Shown piece after piece: positions 9,001 through 16,527 of a stretch of DNA of 64,000 bases. Numbering within the stretch: the stretch's first letter is position 1; every line of letters begins with the position of its first letter. The stretch comes from Pseudomonas sp. MWU13-2100 (GTDB lineage Bacteria > Pseudomonadota > Gammaproteobacteria > Pseudomonadales > Pseudomonadaceae), in assembly GCF_023242365.1 (NCBI RefSeq), contig NZ_JALLIX010000005.1, positions 1-64,000 on the forward strand, written 5' to 3'. The position numbers and the translations under genes are program-made. A model generated the notes under the pieces. That model ran no database searches. It saw nothing but the letters and a program-made list of their open reading frames with translations, and was not told the origin of the DNA.

Positions 9001-11573
9001 CCAGCCGTTACGAGGTGTTCGACGTGCTGCCGGGTACCCTCGGCCTGCCGATCGGCCAACCCAACGCCAACGTGCGCATCTATGTGCTCAATGCCCGAGG
9101 CGAGCCGGTGCCGGTGGGTGTGGTCGGCGAGATGTATATCGGCGGTGCCGGGGTCGCGCTGGGTTACCTGAACCGGCCGGAGCTGACCGCCGAACGCTTC
9201 AGCGACGACCCGTTCGCCGAGCACCTCGCTGGCCGTCTCTATCGCACGGGAGACCTCGCGCGCTGGTTGCCGGACGGCAACCTCGAGTACCTGGCGCGCA
9301 ATGACGGCCAGGTGAAGATCCGTGGCTTCCGTGTGGAACTGGGGGAAATCGAGACCTGCCTGCATCACTGTGCCGGGGTGCGCAACGCCGTGGTGGTGGC
9401 GCGCGAGGACAGCCCGGGCGACAAATACCTGGTGGCTTATTACACCGTGCAGCCTGATGGTGAAGTCCCCGAACCCGAGGCCCTGCGTGCGCAACTGGCC
9501 GCCGACTTGCCGGAATACATGGTCCCGGGGCTCTGCATTCGCCTGGATGCCTTGCCCTTGACCCTCAACGGCAAGGTCGACGTCCGTGCACTGCCGGCAC
9601 CGGCGGCGGATCAGTTCGCCACCCACGCTTTCGAAACCCCGCAAGGCGACCTGGAAAACCGGCTGGCGCAGGTCTGGGCCGAAGTGCTCGACCTGGAGCG
9701 GGTCGGTCGTCACGACAACTTCTTCGCCCTCGGCGGTCATTCGCTGCTGGCGGTGCGTCTGGTCAGCCAGCTGTCCACGGTCGGATTGCCGCTGTCGCTG
9801 GCGGAGTTGTTCCAGCACGCCAGTGTTGCGGCGCTGGCCGAGTTGCTGGCAAGCCGCAGCGCCGAAGTACGCTCGGATGAACAACTGGTGGCGGTGCGTA
9901 CCACTGGTAGCCAGCGTCCGTTGTTCCTGGTCCATGAGTTCAGCGGCCTGGACCTGTATTTCCCGACCCTGGGCCAGTATATCGACAGCGATATCCCGGT
10001 CTACGGCCTGCCCGGCGTGGCCCTCGGCCAGACGCAGTTGCAGACCATGGAATGCCTGGCAACCCGTCTGTTGAGCCTGATGCGCACGGTCCAGCCGCAA
10101 GGGCCTTACCGCCTGGCCGGCTGGTCGTTCGGCGGGGTGTTGGCCTATGAGATCGCTATCCAGCTGGTTGGCCTGGATGAGGACGTGGAGTTCGTCGGTC
10201 TGATCGACACCTATCTGCCGCGCCTGGTGGATCAGGGCCGGGCCCGCTGGAATCCGGACAGCGCGCACAAACAGCATCTGCTGGAACACTGCGAGCGCTT
10301 CTGGACCGGCAACGCCGAGAATCCGGCGGTCCTGGCGCGACTCGCTGGGTTGCGTTCAGCGCTCCGGTCCTTCGATTTCGAGGGGCTGCTACAGCGCTGC
10401 CGCGAACAGGGCGTGCTGCCGCCGGCGCTCGCGGTGCATGGAGCCCGCGATCTTTGGCAGTACCTGGATCGCGAGGTCGCCCACGGTCATGCCCAGGCCC
10501 ATTACACGGTGTATGCCAACAGCGTGCCGGTGCATCTGTTCACTGCCAGCGAGCGCGCCCACGATGCACCGGCCCACAGCGGTTACCTGGGGTGGGACGA
10601 AGTGCTGCCGCTGAGCCAGTTGCACAGCATCAAGGTGCCGGGTGACCACCAGAGCCTGATGCAGATACCCCATATCCACGGCCTCGGGCAGGCGATCAAC
10701 ACGGCGTTGGCCGGCCTGGCCGGTCGTCCGTTGCCGAGTCGCAGTACCCACCAGCCGTTGCTGACGATCCAGGGCGGACGCGGCGATCACACGCCGGTGT
10801 TCTGTGTGCCGGGGGCCGGTGACAGTGTCACGGGCTTTATCGGCCTGACCGATGCGTTCGGTCCGCATTGGCCGATCCATGGCCTGCAACCGCGCGGGCT
10901 GGATGGTCGCACGGTGCCGTACAGCCTGGTGGAGACCGCCGCCGAGGCCTATCTGCAGGCGATCGACAGTGTGCAGCCGAAGGGGCCGGTGCATCTGCTC
11001 GGCCACTCCTTCGGTGGCTGGGTGGTCTTCGAAATGGCTCAGCGCCTGACTGCACGGGGGCGTGAGGTGGCTTCGCTGACTTTGATCGACAGCGAGTCGC
11101 CGGGGGGCAATGGCGTGGTGGGCAAGCCTTATACGGCGATGGGCGTACTGGAGCGTCTGATCGAGACCATGCAACTGGCCGCGGGCAAGTCGATGGAGGT
11201 CGATCGGGCCGCCTTCGAGGCGCAGGACGACGCCGGCCAGATGCGCTTGCTGCATGCCGGGATGGTGCGGGCCGGGCTGTTGCCGCAACGTTCGGCAACG
11301 GACTCGATGCGTGGGCCGGCGCGAGCCTTCGGCACGGCCTTGCGCACCCGCTATCAACCGTCGTCGATCTATACCGGGCCAGTTCGCCTGGTGCTGGCCG
11401 ACGACCCGGTACTGGACGCGGCGGGCAACCAGCGCGAGCAGCAGGCGATGGTCGACGGCTGGCGCCGTTGCGCCCCGGATCTCACCGTCTGGCGCGGGCC
11501 GGGCAACCATTTCACCATCCTCAAGGCGCCCCATGTGCAGCATCTGGCGAGTTGGTGGCGATCCCATCAATAA
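3..11573 (+). CDS. Nonribosomal peptide synthetase, C-terminal three modules with tandem thioesterases (5' end cut by the window)
   Basis: Terminal synthetase of a lipopeptide assembly line. The frame is open from the first bases, so the true start lies off the left edge. Domains by nucleotide: carrier remnant (GGHSLL, Ser at 108); C1 (HHIVSDG near 671); A1 (~1680-3200); T1; C2 (HHIISDG near 3880); A2 (~4850-6370); T2; C3 (~6610-8000), which has both HHLAAEQGD and HHMALDH and so looks like a dual condensation/epimerisation domain; A3 (~8110-9600); T3; TE1 (GWSFGG at 10119); TE2 (GHSFGG at 11001). My pocket readings by alignment to GrsA are A1 DLEHNTTVS, A2 DVWHMSLVD (serine) and A3 DAPIMGGTC (unassigned). 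Tandem TE domains are typical of Pseudomonas cyclic lipopeptide synthetases. A Dab aminotransferase gene nearby suggests A1 loads 2,4-diaminobutyrate, which is inference. The serine assignment is fairly secure; the product identity is not. Confidence 0.96.
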   Translation, partial: APQGTIEIALAQLWQDLLGLSRVGRHDQFFELGGHSLLAMRLISQVRQRLGVEVGLAQLFAHPELTALAQVIAQAGRSTLPEIVPVARDQAWPLSFAQQRLWFLAQMEGASAAYHMPAGLSLRGSLDRVALQRALECIVARHEGLRTTFVLGDDEQPLQRIAAADAGFSLQLHDLQGLAAAEDKLRVLAAEEALQPFDLEQGPLIRGRLIRLAEDHHVLLLTMHHIVSDGWSIAVLTRELAALYAAFSQGQDDPLAPLALHYLDYAVWQRRWLSGELLQKQCNYWQQALAEAPALLMLPTDRARPAQQDYAGASLPVAFDENLTRGLKALGQRHGTTLYMTVMSAWAALLGRLAGQDDVVIGSPVANRMRGEVEGLIGLFVNTLAIRVDLSEQPTTEALLARVKTATLGAQAHQDLPFEQVVEVIKPVRSLSHSPVFQAMLTWQDMGGADFALGDLQLEGLGASQTLAKFDVSLDLGEAQGRLLGSLEYATALFDERTMVRYLGYFQRLLEAMVADDRQVLEQVPLLDALEREHLLVGLNATEVPYPRNCTIHQLFEAQVRAQPEAIAVAFQAQRLSYAGLNRQANRLAHHLIGLGIGPDDRVAICVERGVEMMVGLLGVLKAGAAYVPLDPAYPAERLAYMIEDSKPSALLTQLALQDRLPELDLPLVLLDDDQRQGFDERDDNPVVANLGVRHLAYVIYTSGSTGNPKGVMIEHRGLVNYSVDAARLFGLTAADTVLQQNTLNFDLSVEEIFPALLAGATLAPSREIFGSEGREDHGIRPTFLHMTAAHWHTLAAEWHSQPLVAAQRLEGVRLINVTGDALSAQKLKLWDEVRPAHTRLINTYGPTEATVSCTAAYVSHDVVAGSEGSGNATIGKPMANTRIYLLDAHQQPVPYGVAGEIFIGGDGVARGYLNLEQVNAERFLVDPFSTGADARMYKTGDLARYMADGRIEYLGRNDFQVKVRGFRIELGEIESRLGSCAGVKEAVVIAREDRPGEKRLVAYVVAQPDTSLDAAGLRAELAPQLAEYMLPSAFVMLDALPLTPNRKLDRKALPAPAGDAFASREHVAPQGATEAALAQIWQSLLNLEEVGRHDHFFELGGHSLLAMRLISQVRQRLGVELSLADIFAQPELAALAQVLARAAGSSQPPIVPVSRDQALPLSFAQQRLWFLAQLEGGSSAYHIPAGLRLRGALDRIALKRALDRIVARHESLRTTFVQLQGQDAEQRIAPADIGFSLQLHVLAGQTEAEEELLSIAAAEARERFDLVRGPLVRGRLVRMADDDHVLLVTLHHIISDGWSAGVLTRELGVLYEAFRQGAEDPLPALPVQYADYALWQRNWLSGDVLQQQGQYWQQALAGAPVLLALPSDRPRPAQQDYSGHMLGLALDADLTRGLKALSQRQGSTLFMTVMAAWAAVLSRLSGQDDVVIGTPAANRLRAEVEDLIGFFVNTLAVRVEVPAGLSVEALLQQVKRQTLAAQANQDLPFEQVVEVVRPQRSLSHSPIFQAMLSWQNTENVDLALGDMTLQGLGVTSRTAKFDVLLDMTEVGDRLFGTLEYATALFDEATMQRCLGYLEAMLRGMAADERALVAQIPLLDKEQRGQLLEGFNHTAVDYPRNLTLHGLFEARVAGSGDSVAVVDEKGSLTYDALNRQANRIAHRLIGLGIGPDDRVAICVDRSLEMVAGLLGILKAGAAYVPLDPDYPIDRLTYMLENCAPAVVLTQEALRAVLPPSDVPVLLLDPEHAGGEGFLSQPDTNPQRSEVRPEHLAYVIYTSGSTGQPKGVMNEHRGVVNRLLWMQDEYGLDASDSVLQKTPFSFDVSVWEFFWPLFNGARLVMARPGGHRDPGYLREVIREQNITTLHFVPSMLDLFLAHGEAGDSGLLRVMCSGEALPGHLVRRFKQQLPEVGLFNLYGPTEAAVDVTAWDCAGPLDETPDNTPIGKPVANTRIYLLDASRQPVPLGVAGELYIGGVQVARGYLNRPELSAERFLDDPFNSGRMYRTGDLGRYLPDGTVEYLGRNDDQVKIRGFRIELGEIEARLAAYPGVKESVVLAREDNPGEKRLVAYITAQQPETLLEIENLRGHLQGALPEYMVPAAYVQLDALPLTPNGKLDRKALPAPDGAALISREYEAPQGEVENVLAQLWAELLKVERVGRHDNFFELGGHSLLAVTLIERMRQVGLSADVRVLFGQPSLSALAAAAGGSTEIVVPANLIPERCEHITPDLLPLVSLTQAQIDRVVATVPGGAANIQDIYPLAPLQEGILYHHLAAEQGDPYVQQALFYLEDRARLLAFVEAFEGVIGRHDILRTAVLWEGLDEPLQVVLRRAPMVLEELTFAPEAGEIASQLRGHFDPLHYRLDVRQAPLLRLACAYDGVQQRWVALLLFHHMALDHTALDVVQYEMQAYLLGQQAQLGAAVPYRNYVAQARLGVSQEAHETFFRDMLGDVDESTLPFGLHNVQGDGSAIDQARLVVDEALSLRLRQSARRLGVSAASLHHLAWAQVIGALSGREDVVFGTVLMGRMQGGEGADRALGMFINTLPLRIEVGAQGARAGVRATHARLSALLGHEHASLALAQRCSGVAAPAPLFSALLNYRHSAVQLDNQALAAWNGIESLGGDEWSNYPLSLSIDDLGDAFVLTAQVVAEIGAQRICGYMHAALDSLVEALERRPEMPLHDLSILPLAERRQLLLDFNRTDRAYPHGQLIHQLFEAHVAARPLAIAAREGELTVTYAELDTRANALAHSLREQGVVPGTRVAILLDRSIDLLASLLATLKCGAAYLALDRLAPEERVRFMLEDSEAIVLLTHSELMAPAGTPRLDVDTLQAPTLAMSQAPSVLEDNATADTAACIIYTSGSTGQPKGVIVSHNGLARLVQDNGYYDFSPEDRVAFSSNPAFDASSPEIWGALLNGGQSVIVEHQVLLEPLVFAELLERNGVTVLITSTALFNLYAGLIPAALARLRMVMCGGERADPASFRRVREHSATVRLFNGYGPTEATTCASRYEVFDVLPGTLGLPIGQPNANVRIYVLNARGEPVPVGVVGEMYIGGAGVALGYLNRPELTAERFSDDPFAEHLAGRLYRTGDLARWLPDGNLEYLARNDGQVKIRGFRVELGEIETCLHHCAGVRNAVVVAREDSPGDKYLVAYYTVQPDGEVPEPEALRAQLAADLPEYMVPGLCIRLDALPLTLNGKVDVRALPAPAADQFATHAFETPQGDLENRLAQVWAEVLDLERVGRHDNFFALGGHSLLAVRLVSQLSTVGLPLSLAELFQHASVAALAELLASRSAEVRSDEQLVAVRTTGSQRPLFLVHEFSGLDLYFPTLGQYIDSDIPVYGLPGVALGQTQLQTMECLATRLLSLMRTVQPQGPYRLAGWSFGGVLAYEIAIQLVGLDEDVEFVGLIDTYLPRLVDQGRARWNPDSAHKQHLLEHCERFWTGNAENPAVLARLAGLRSALRSFDFEGLLQRCREQGVLPPALAVHGARDLWQYLDREVAHGHAQAHYTVYANSVPVHLFTASERAHDAPAHSGYLGWDEVLPLSQLHSIKVPGDHQSLMQIPHIHGLGQAINTALAGLAGRPLPSRSTHQPLLTIQGGRGDHTPVFCVPGAGDSVTGFIGLTDAFGPHWPIHGLQPRGLDGRTVPYSLVETAAEAYLQAIDSVQPKGPVHLLGHSFGGWVVFEMAQRLTARGREVASLTLIDSESPGGNGVVGKPYTAMGVLERLIETMQLAAGKSMEVDRAAFEAQDDAGQMRLLHAGMVRAGLLPQRSATDSMRGPARAFGTALRTRYQPSSIYTGPVRLVLADDPVLDAAGNQREQQAMVDGWRRCAPDLTVWRGPGNHFTILKAPHVQHLASWWRSHQ

Positions 11574-11588
11574 CTCAGTCTCTTCAAG

Positions 11589-11609
11589 CCCGGCGGTGGG
11601 TCCGCCGGG
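11589..11609 (+). promoter_or_regulatory. Perfect 8-bp inverted repeat between the NRPS gene and macA
   Basis: CCCGGCGG and CCGCCGGG flank a 5-base loop in the 64-base gap between the synthetase stop and the exporter gene. No T-run follows, so it is not an obvious intrinsic terminator. It could protect the mRNA end or attenuate read-through. Function unproven. Confidence 0.4.
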
Positions 11610-11637
11610 TCAACCCTCAACACATTCGTGGCTTTCT

Positions 11638-12795
11638 ATGAAAAAGTTGAAGTTTCGCAAAGTGGTAATAGTGGTGGTGCTGCTGGTCCTGGCGGCAATT
11701 ATTTTCTACAGCGTACAAGCTCCGGCAAAACCGCCGGAGTACCTGACCGCCAAGGTCGAGCGCGCGGATATCGAGAACTCCGTGTTGGCCAGTGGGGTAC
11801 TGCAAGGTATCAAGCAGGTCGATGTCGGTGCGCAGGTCTCGGGCCAGCTCAAGTCGCTGAAGGTCAAGCTGGGTGACAAGGTCACCCAGGGCCAGTGGCT
11901 GGCGGAAATCGATCCGGTGGTGCTGCAGAATGCCCTGCGCCAGACACAGGTCAATGAAGAGAACCTGATCGCGCAGAAACAGGCGGCCGCCTCGCAACTC
12001 AAGGACGCCAAGGCCACCTACGAGCGCTACAAGCTGCTGCGCCTGGATGACGCGATCTCCAAGCAGGACTTCGAGACCGCGCAATCGAACTTCGAGGTCA
12101 AGGGCGCCAACCTGCTGTCGCTCGAAGCACAGGTCAGGGACGCGCGGATCCAGGTCGAGACCGCCCGGGTCAACCTGGGCTATACCCGCATCGTCGCGCC
12201 GATCAGCGGTGATGTGGTGGGTATCGTGACCCAGGAAGGCCAGACCGTGATCGCCAGCCAGCTGACACCGGTCATCCTCAAGCTCGCCGACCTGGACACC
12301 ATGACCATCAAGGCTCAGGTCTCCGAGGCCGATGTGATTCATATCGTCCCGGGCCAGGAGGTGTATTTCACCATCCTCGGCGATGCCGACAAACGTTATT
12401 ACGCCAAGCTGCGCGGCACCGAGCCGGCGCCGCAGAACTTCCTGGATGCCCAGGCCACCAGCGCCAGCAAGCAGAACAGTGCGGTGTTCTACAACGCCTT
12501 GTTCGATGTGCCGAATCCGGATCACCGCCTGCGCATCTCCATGACCGCCCAAGTGCATATCGTCCGTGACCAGGCCAAGACCGTGTTGACGGTGCCGGTC
12601 GCAGCGCTGGGTGACAAGAACCAGGATGGCACGTTCCCGGTGCGGGTGGTGGACGAGCAGGGCCAGGCGCAGATCCGCAACGTGCAGACCGGCATCAATA
12701 ACAATGTCCGGGTCGAGATCAAGAGCGGCCTGGCCGAAGGTGACAAGGTGGTGATCGGCGAGCCGTCGGCCACACCCGCGGTAGCAGGAGCCTGA
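11638..12795 (+). CDS. macA: MacA-type periplasmic adaptor subunit of an ABC efflux pump
   Basis: 385-residue membrane-fusion protein that should link the inner-membrane MacB pump (next gene) to an outer-membrane channel. It has an N-terminal membrane anchor (residues ~8-25), a lipoyl/barrel-sandwich half starting near VGAQVSGQLKSL, a long alpha-hairpin rich in Q/A/E, the returning lipoyl half (YTRIVAPISGDV) and a beta-barrel. The open frame runs further upstream, overlapping the NRPS in another frame; the ATG at 11638 is chosen because it gives the normal adaptor N-terminus just after the NRPS stop. MacAB pairs commonly lie beside Pseudomonas lipopeptide synthetases (the PseEF type of the syringomycin region), so lipopeptide export is the likely job. 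Confidence 0.93.
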   Translation: MKKLKFRKVVIVVVLLVLAAIIFYSVQAPAKPPEYLTAKVERADIENSVLASGVLQGIKQVDVGAQVSGQLKSLKVKLGDKVTQGQWLAEIDPVVLQNALRQTQVNEENLIAQKQAAASQLKDAKATYERYKLLRLDDAISKQDFETAQSNFEVKGANLLSLEAQVRDARIQVETARVNLGYTRIVAPISGDVVGIVTQEGQTVIASQLTPVILKLADLDTMTIKAQVSEADVIHIVPGQEVYFTILGDADKRYYAKLRGTEPAPQNFLDAQATSASKQNSAVFYNALFDVPNPDHRLRISMTAQVHIVRDQAKTVLTVPVAALGDKNQDGTFPVRVVDEQGQAQIRNVQTGINNNVRVEIKSGLAEGDKVVIGEPSATPAVAGA

Positions 12796-12797
12796 CC

Positions 12798-14759
12798 ATG
12801 AGCCGACCCCTGCTGGAACTCAAGGGCATTACCCGTCGTTTCGTCGCCGGTGAGAAGGATTTCATCGCGCTCAATGACATCAACCTGACGATCAATGCCG
12901 GCGAGCTGGTGGCGATTACCGGCGCCTCGGGCTCCGGCAAATCAACCCTGATGAACGTGCTGGGTTGCCTGGACCACGCCAACAGCGGCAGCTACCAGGT
13001 CGACGGGCGTGAAACCAGCACCCTGAGCGACGATGAGCTGGCGGAGTTGCGCCGCGATCACTTCGGCTTCATTTTCCAGCGCTATCACCTGTTGCCGCAT
13101 CTGGGGGCGACCCACAACGTCGAAATGCCGGCGGTCTATGCCGGTACCGGCGAGAGCAAGCGTTACCTCCGCGCCCAGGAACTGCTGGCGCGCCTGGGCC
13201 TGGCAGGGCACTTGGGGCATCGGCCGAGCCAGTTGTCGGGCGGTCAGCAGCAACGGGTCAGTATCGCCCGGGCATTGATGAACGGCGGCGAAATCATCCT
13301 CGCCGACGAACCGACCGGGGCGCTGGACAGCGTCAGCGGCAAGGAGGTGATGAAGATCCTGCTGGAGCTCAACAGCGCCGGGCACACGGTGATCCTGGTG
13401 ACGCACGATGAAAAGGTTGCGGCCCATGCCGAGCGCATCATCGAGATGCGTGACGGCGAGATCGTCGCCGATCGGGTCAACGTCAATCGTCCGCTGGTCA
13501 ACGAAAAAGCCACTGAGCGTCTGCCGGCCAAGCCCAGACAGGGCAATCGGCTGATGGCCGGTCTGGCGCTGTTCCAGGAAGCCTTCGTGATGGCCTGGGT
13601 GGCGCTGATCTCGCACCGCATGCGTACCTTGCTGACCATGCTCGGGATCATTATCGGTATCACTTCGGTGGTGTCGATCGTGGCCATTGGCGAAGGGGCC
13701 AAGCGCTATGTGCTCAAGGACATCCAGGCCATCGGCAGCAACACCATCGAGATCTTCCCCGGCAGCGATTTTGGCGACAGTAAATCGGGGGCCATCGAAA
13801 CCCTGGCACTGTCCGATGTCACGGCCTTGAGCAGCCAGTACTACATCGACAGTGCCTCGCCGAACATCGGACGCAACCTGTTGGTGCGTTACCGCAACCT
13901 CGATGTGACAGCAACGGTCAGTGGGGTCAGCCCGAGTTACTTCCAGGTGCGCGGCACCAAGATGGGCTCGGGGGTGTCGTTCAGCAAGGACGACGCCCGG
14001 CGGCAGGCGCAGGTGGTGGTGATCGACTACAACACCCGGACCCGCCTGTTCGGCCCGTCGGTCGACCCGCTGGGCCAGGTGATCCTCGTCGATAACCTGC
14101 CGTGTACGGTGATCGGCGTGACCGAAGACAAGAAGAGCATCTTCAACACCAGCAAGAATCTGAATATCTGGATGCCCTACGAAACCGCCGCCGGTCGTGT
14201 GCTGGGCCAGCGCTACCTGGACAGCATCACGGTGCGGATCAAGGACGGCCAGCCGAGCAAGGTGGTCGAGGACAACGTCAACAAACTGATGGAGAAGCGC
14301 CACGGGACCAAGGATTTCTTCACCTATAACCTCGACAGCGTGATGCAGACGGTGCAGAAGACCAGCCAGTCGCTGGCGTTGCTGTTGTCGTTGATTGCGG
14401 TGATCTCGTTGGCGGTGGGGGGGATCGGGGTGATGAATATCATGCTGGTGTCGGTGACCGAACGGACCCGCGAGATCGGCATTCGCATGGCCGTGGGCGC
14501 ACGTCAGTCGGATATTCGCCAGCAGTTCCTGGTGGAGGCGGTGATGGTCTGCCTGATCGGCGGGGTGATCGGCATCAGCCTGTCGTTCGGTATCGGTTAT
14601 GTGTTTTCGCTGCTGGTCAAGGAATGGCAGATGGTGTTCTCGGTGGGCTCGATTGTCACCGCGTTCATCTGCTCGACGTTGATCGGTATCGTCTTCGGCT
14701 TCGTCCCGGCGCGCAATGCCGCGCGGCTTGATCCGATCGAGGCGTTGGCGCGGGATTAG
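12798..14759 (+). CDS. macB: MacB-type ABC transporter, fused ATPase-permease
   Basis: 653-residue pump of the MacB family, begun 2 bases after the macA stop. The N-terminal ATPase has Walker A (GASGSGKST), signature LSGGQQQR and Walker B (IILADEPTGALDS). The permease part has a first membrane segment around LLTMLGIIIGITSVVSIVAIGEG, a large periplasmic domain, and three C-terminal membrane segments starting at LALLLSLIAVISLAVGGIGVMNIML. This is the standard length and order for MacB. Together with MacA and an outer-membrane factor it would expel the lipopeptide from the periplasm. Co-transcription with the NRPS is likely given the 64-base gap. Confidence 0.95.
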   Translation: MSRPLLELKGITRRFVAGEKDFIALNDINLTINAGELVAITGASGSGKSTLMNVLGCLDHANSGSYQVDGRETSTLSDDELAELRRDHFGFIFQRYHLLPHLGATHNVEMPAVYAGTGESKRYLRAQELLARLGLAGHLGHRPSQLSGGQQQRVSIARALMNGGEIILADEPTGALDSVSGKEVMKILLELNSAGHTVILVTHDEKVAAHAERIIEMRDGEIVADRVNVNRPLVNEKATERLPAKPRQGNRLMAGLALFQEAFVMAWVALISHRMRTLLTMLGIIIGITSVVSIVAIGEGAKRYVLKDIQAIGSNTIEIFPGSDFGDSKSGAIETLALSDVTALSSQYYIDSASPNIGRNLLVRYRNLDVTATVSGVSPSYFQVRGTKMGSGVSFSKDDARRQAQVVVIDYNTRTRLFGPSVDPLGQVILVDNLPCTVIGVTEDKKSIFNTSKNLNIWMPYETAAGRVLGQRYLDSITVRIKDGQPSKVVEDNVNKLMEKRHGTKDFFTYNLDSVMQTVQKTSQSLALLLSLIAVISLAVGGIGVMNIMLVSVTERTREIGIRMAVGARQSDIRQQFLVEAVMVCLIGGVIGISLSFGIGYVFSLLVKEWQMVFSVGSIVTAFICSTLIGIVFGFVPARNAARLDPIEALARD

Positions 14760-14775
14760 CGGAAGAGAAGGAAGG

Positions 14776-14807
14776 GCCTGTCGCCTGGGTGGTGACGGGC
14801 TCTTTTT
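14776..14807 (+). terminator. Intrinsic terminator after macB
   Basis: A ten-pair stem (GCCTGTCGCC / GGTGACGGGC, with G-U pairs) closes a short loop and is followed by TCTTTTT. It lies 17 bases after the macB stop, so it marks the end of the NRPS-macAB transcription unit. Confidence 0.75.
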
Positions 14808-14832
14808 GAGGTGCCAAGGTGACTGCGGTCAT

Positions 14833-14904
14833 GTGGGAGCGGTGCTTGCCCGCGACGGCGGCCGAGAGGTCGCTAAAAGCTTCGCGGGCAAGCACCGCTC
14901 CGAC
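14833..14904. repeat. REP-type palindromic element with 20-bp perfect arms
   Basis: The arms at 14836-14855 and 14882-14901 (GGAGCGGTGCTTGCCCGCGA and its exact reverse complement) enclose 26 bases. The core GCTTGCCCGCG is that of Pseudomonas REP sequences. It lies between the convergent macB and Dab aminotransferase genes. Confidence 0.8.
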
Positions 14905-14915
14905 AAGGGCAGGGG

Positions 14916-16250
14916 TCAACCCACCGCACTGACGCTGGAAACTCGTGCCGCGCTGCTGCTCTTGAGGGCCTGTTCGAAACGATCGAGGACCATGCCGACT
15001 TCCGCTTCGGTAATGGTCAGCGGCGGCAGGAAGCGCAGGACCGCGCTGTGGCGTCCGCCGGTCTCGATCATCATGCCGTTGTCGAAGCACTCGAGCTTGA
15101 TCGCCCGCGCCCGCGCGCCATCGCCCAATCCCGGACGCGAGCCGCTGCCCGGCTTGACGATTTCCACCCCGAGCATCAGTCCGCGGCCACGCACGTCACC
15201 GATAAACGGGAAGTGCCGGGCAATGTCTTCCAGCCCACTCTGCAACTGTTCGCCGCGACGCGCGGCCTGGGCCGCCAGGTTGTGTTCCTTGATATAACGC
15301 AGGGTCGTGGCACCGGCAACCATGGCCACCTGGTTGCCGCGAAAGGTCCCGGCGTGCATGCCCGGGCCCCAGGTGTCCAGGTGCTCGGCATAAATGATCA
15401 CCGACATCGGGTAGCCGCCGCCGATGGCCTTGGACAGTACCAGGATATCCGGGGTGATCCCTGCGTGTTCGATGGCGAACAGGCTGCCGGTGCGTCCCAG
15501 CCCGGTTTGTACTTCGTCGACAATCAGCAGGATCTCCTGCTCCCGGGTGATCTCGCGCAGGGCCCGCAGCCATTCGGCCGAGGCCGGGATGCAGCCACCT
15601 TCGCCCTGGACCACCTCGACCACCACCGCCGCCGGCTTCGGCACACCACTTTCCGGGTCACAGAGCACGGTGCGGATGTAGTCGATGGAGAGCCGGTCGG
15701 TATGTTCGCCGTCGGTGCCGAACGGGCAGCGGAAGCGGTAGGGGAATGGCAGGAAGTGGGTGCCCTGGGTGACCAGGCCGACCTTGGGATTGAGGTTGCC
15801 CATTGCCGACAGCGCCCCGGCGGTCATGCCGTGGTAGCCGCCATGGAAGGCCATCAGCGTCGAGCGCCGGGTGTAGTGGCGGGCGAGCTTGATCGCCGCT
15901 TCGATCGCGTCCGAGCCGCTGGGGCCGCAGAACAGGATCTTGCTGTTGTCCCGCAGGCCGGCCGGCAGCGTCGCGAACAGCTCCTGGACGAAGGCGTGCT
16001 TGGCCGGCGTGGCCAGGTCCAGGGCCTGTTGCAGATGATCGCTGTGGAGAAACTCGATCACCGCATCACGCACCACGACCGGGTTGTGACCCAGCGCCAG
16101 GGTGCCGGCATTCGACAGGCAGTCGAGGTACTCCTGACCGTTGGCATCCTTGACCCGCATGCCCTTGCCGCTGACAAACAAGCGTTGGAACGTCGCCGCG
16201 TAGGTACGCGCGTTCGACTCCAATTTCTTGAGACTGCTTAACTCTTCCAT
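14916..16250 (-). CDS. dat: Diaminobutyrate--2-oxoglutarate aminotransferase (class III, PLP)
   Basis: 444-residue class III aminotransferase of the Dat/PvdH/EctB group, which makes L-2,4-diaminobutyrate from aspartate semialdehyde with glutamate as donor. Visible: FCGPSGSDAIEAAIKLARHY for cofactor phosphate binding, FHGGYHGMTAGALS, VVVEVVQGEGG, IVDEVQTGLGRTG for the pyridine ring, and VLSKAIGGGYP with the Schiff-base lysine. It faces leftward, convergent with macB and divergent from the efflux operon at 16528. In this setting it most likely supplies Dab to the NRPS. A second copy acting in pyoverdine synthesis (pvdH) would be expected elsewhere in the genome, so a dedicated role here is inference. 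Confidence 0.93.
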   Translation of the reverse strand: MEELSSLKKLESNARTYAATFQRLFVSGKGMRVKDANGQEYLDCLSNAGTLALGHNPVVVRDAVIEFLHSDHLQQALDLATPAKHAFVQELFATLPAGLRDNSKILFCGPSGSDAIEAAIKLARHYTRRSTLMAFHGGYHGMTAGALSAMGNLNPKVGLVTQGTHFLPFPYRFRCPFGTDGEHTDRLSIDYIRTVLCDPESGVPKPAAVVVEVVQGEGGCIPASAEWLRALREITREQEILLIVDEVQTGLGRTGSLFAIEHAGITPDILVLSKAIGGGYPMSVIIYAEHLDTWGPGMHAGTFRGNQVAMVAGATTLRYIKEHNLAAQAARRGEQLQSGLEDIARHFPFIGDVRGRGLMLGVEIVKPGSGSRPGLGDGARARAIKLECFDNGMMIETGGRHSAVLRFLPPLTITEAEVGMVLDRFEQALKSSSAARVSSVSAVG

Positions 16251-16527
16251 AGTCGATCACTCATTGGCACAGGTGCGAATTCATTGGTCGCTCATTTCGA
16301 GCTGAGCCCGATTCTGTAAGAGCCCCGCGGCGGCCGCCACTTTATCGCGCCCGGGATGTCCCCGTTTTCCACGCCAGACAGGCCCCGGCTCCTGGGGTTA
16401 AATGCGTGCCACGAAAGGACTTTATGGCGCGGGAAGAAAACGCTGCGCCAGTCCCCGTAGCCTTCTGCGCCATCACCCGTTTTCCTATTTCCCAGGACGC
16501 CTGTGCCCAGGTGTCTTCGAGAGCGTT

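Noticed and set aside
2490..10289. Very long antisense open frames (1491 and 1105 codons) inside the NRPS gene
   Set aside because: They mirror the NRPS codon pattern in GC-rich DNA, are rich in Q/H/R/G, show no domain, and the sense strand encodes a well defined synthetase.
16350..16400. Possible syr-syp box (TGTCC ... GACA) before the efflux operon
   Set aside because: The halves are separated by the wrong distance and the inner bases do not match the dyad I recall, so I do not claim it.
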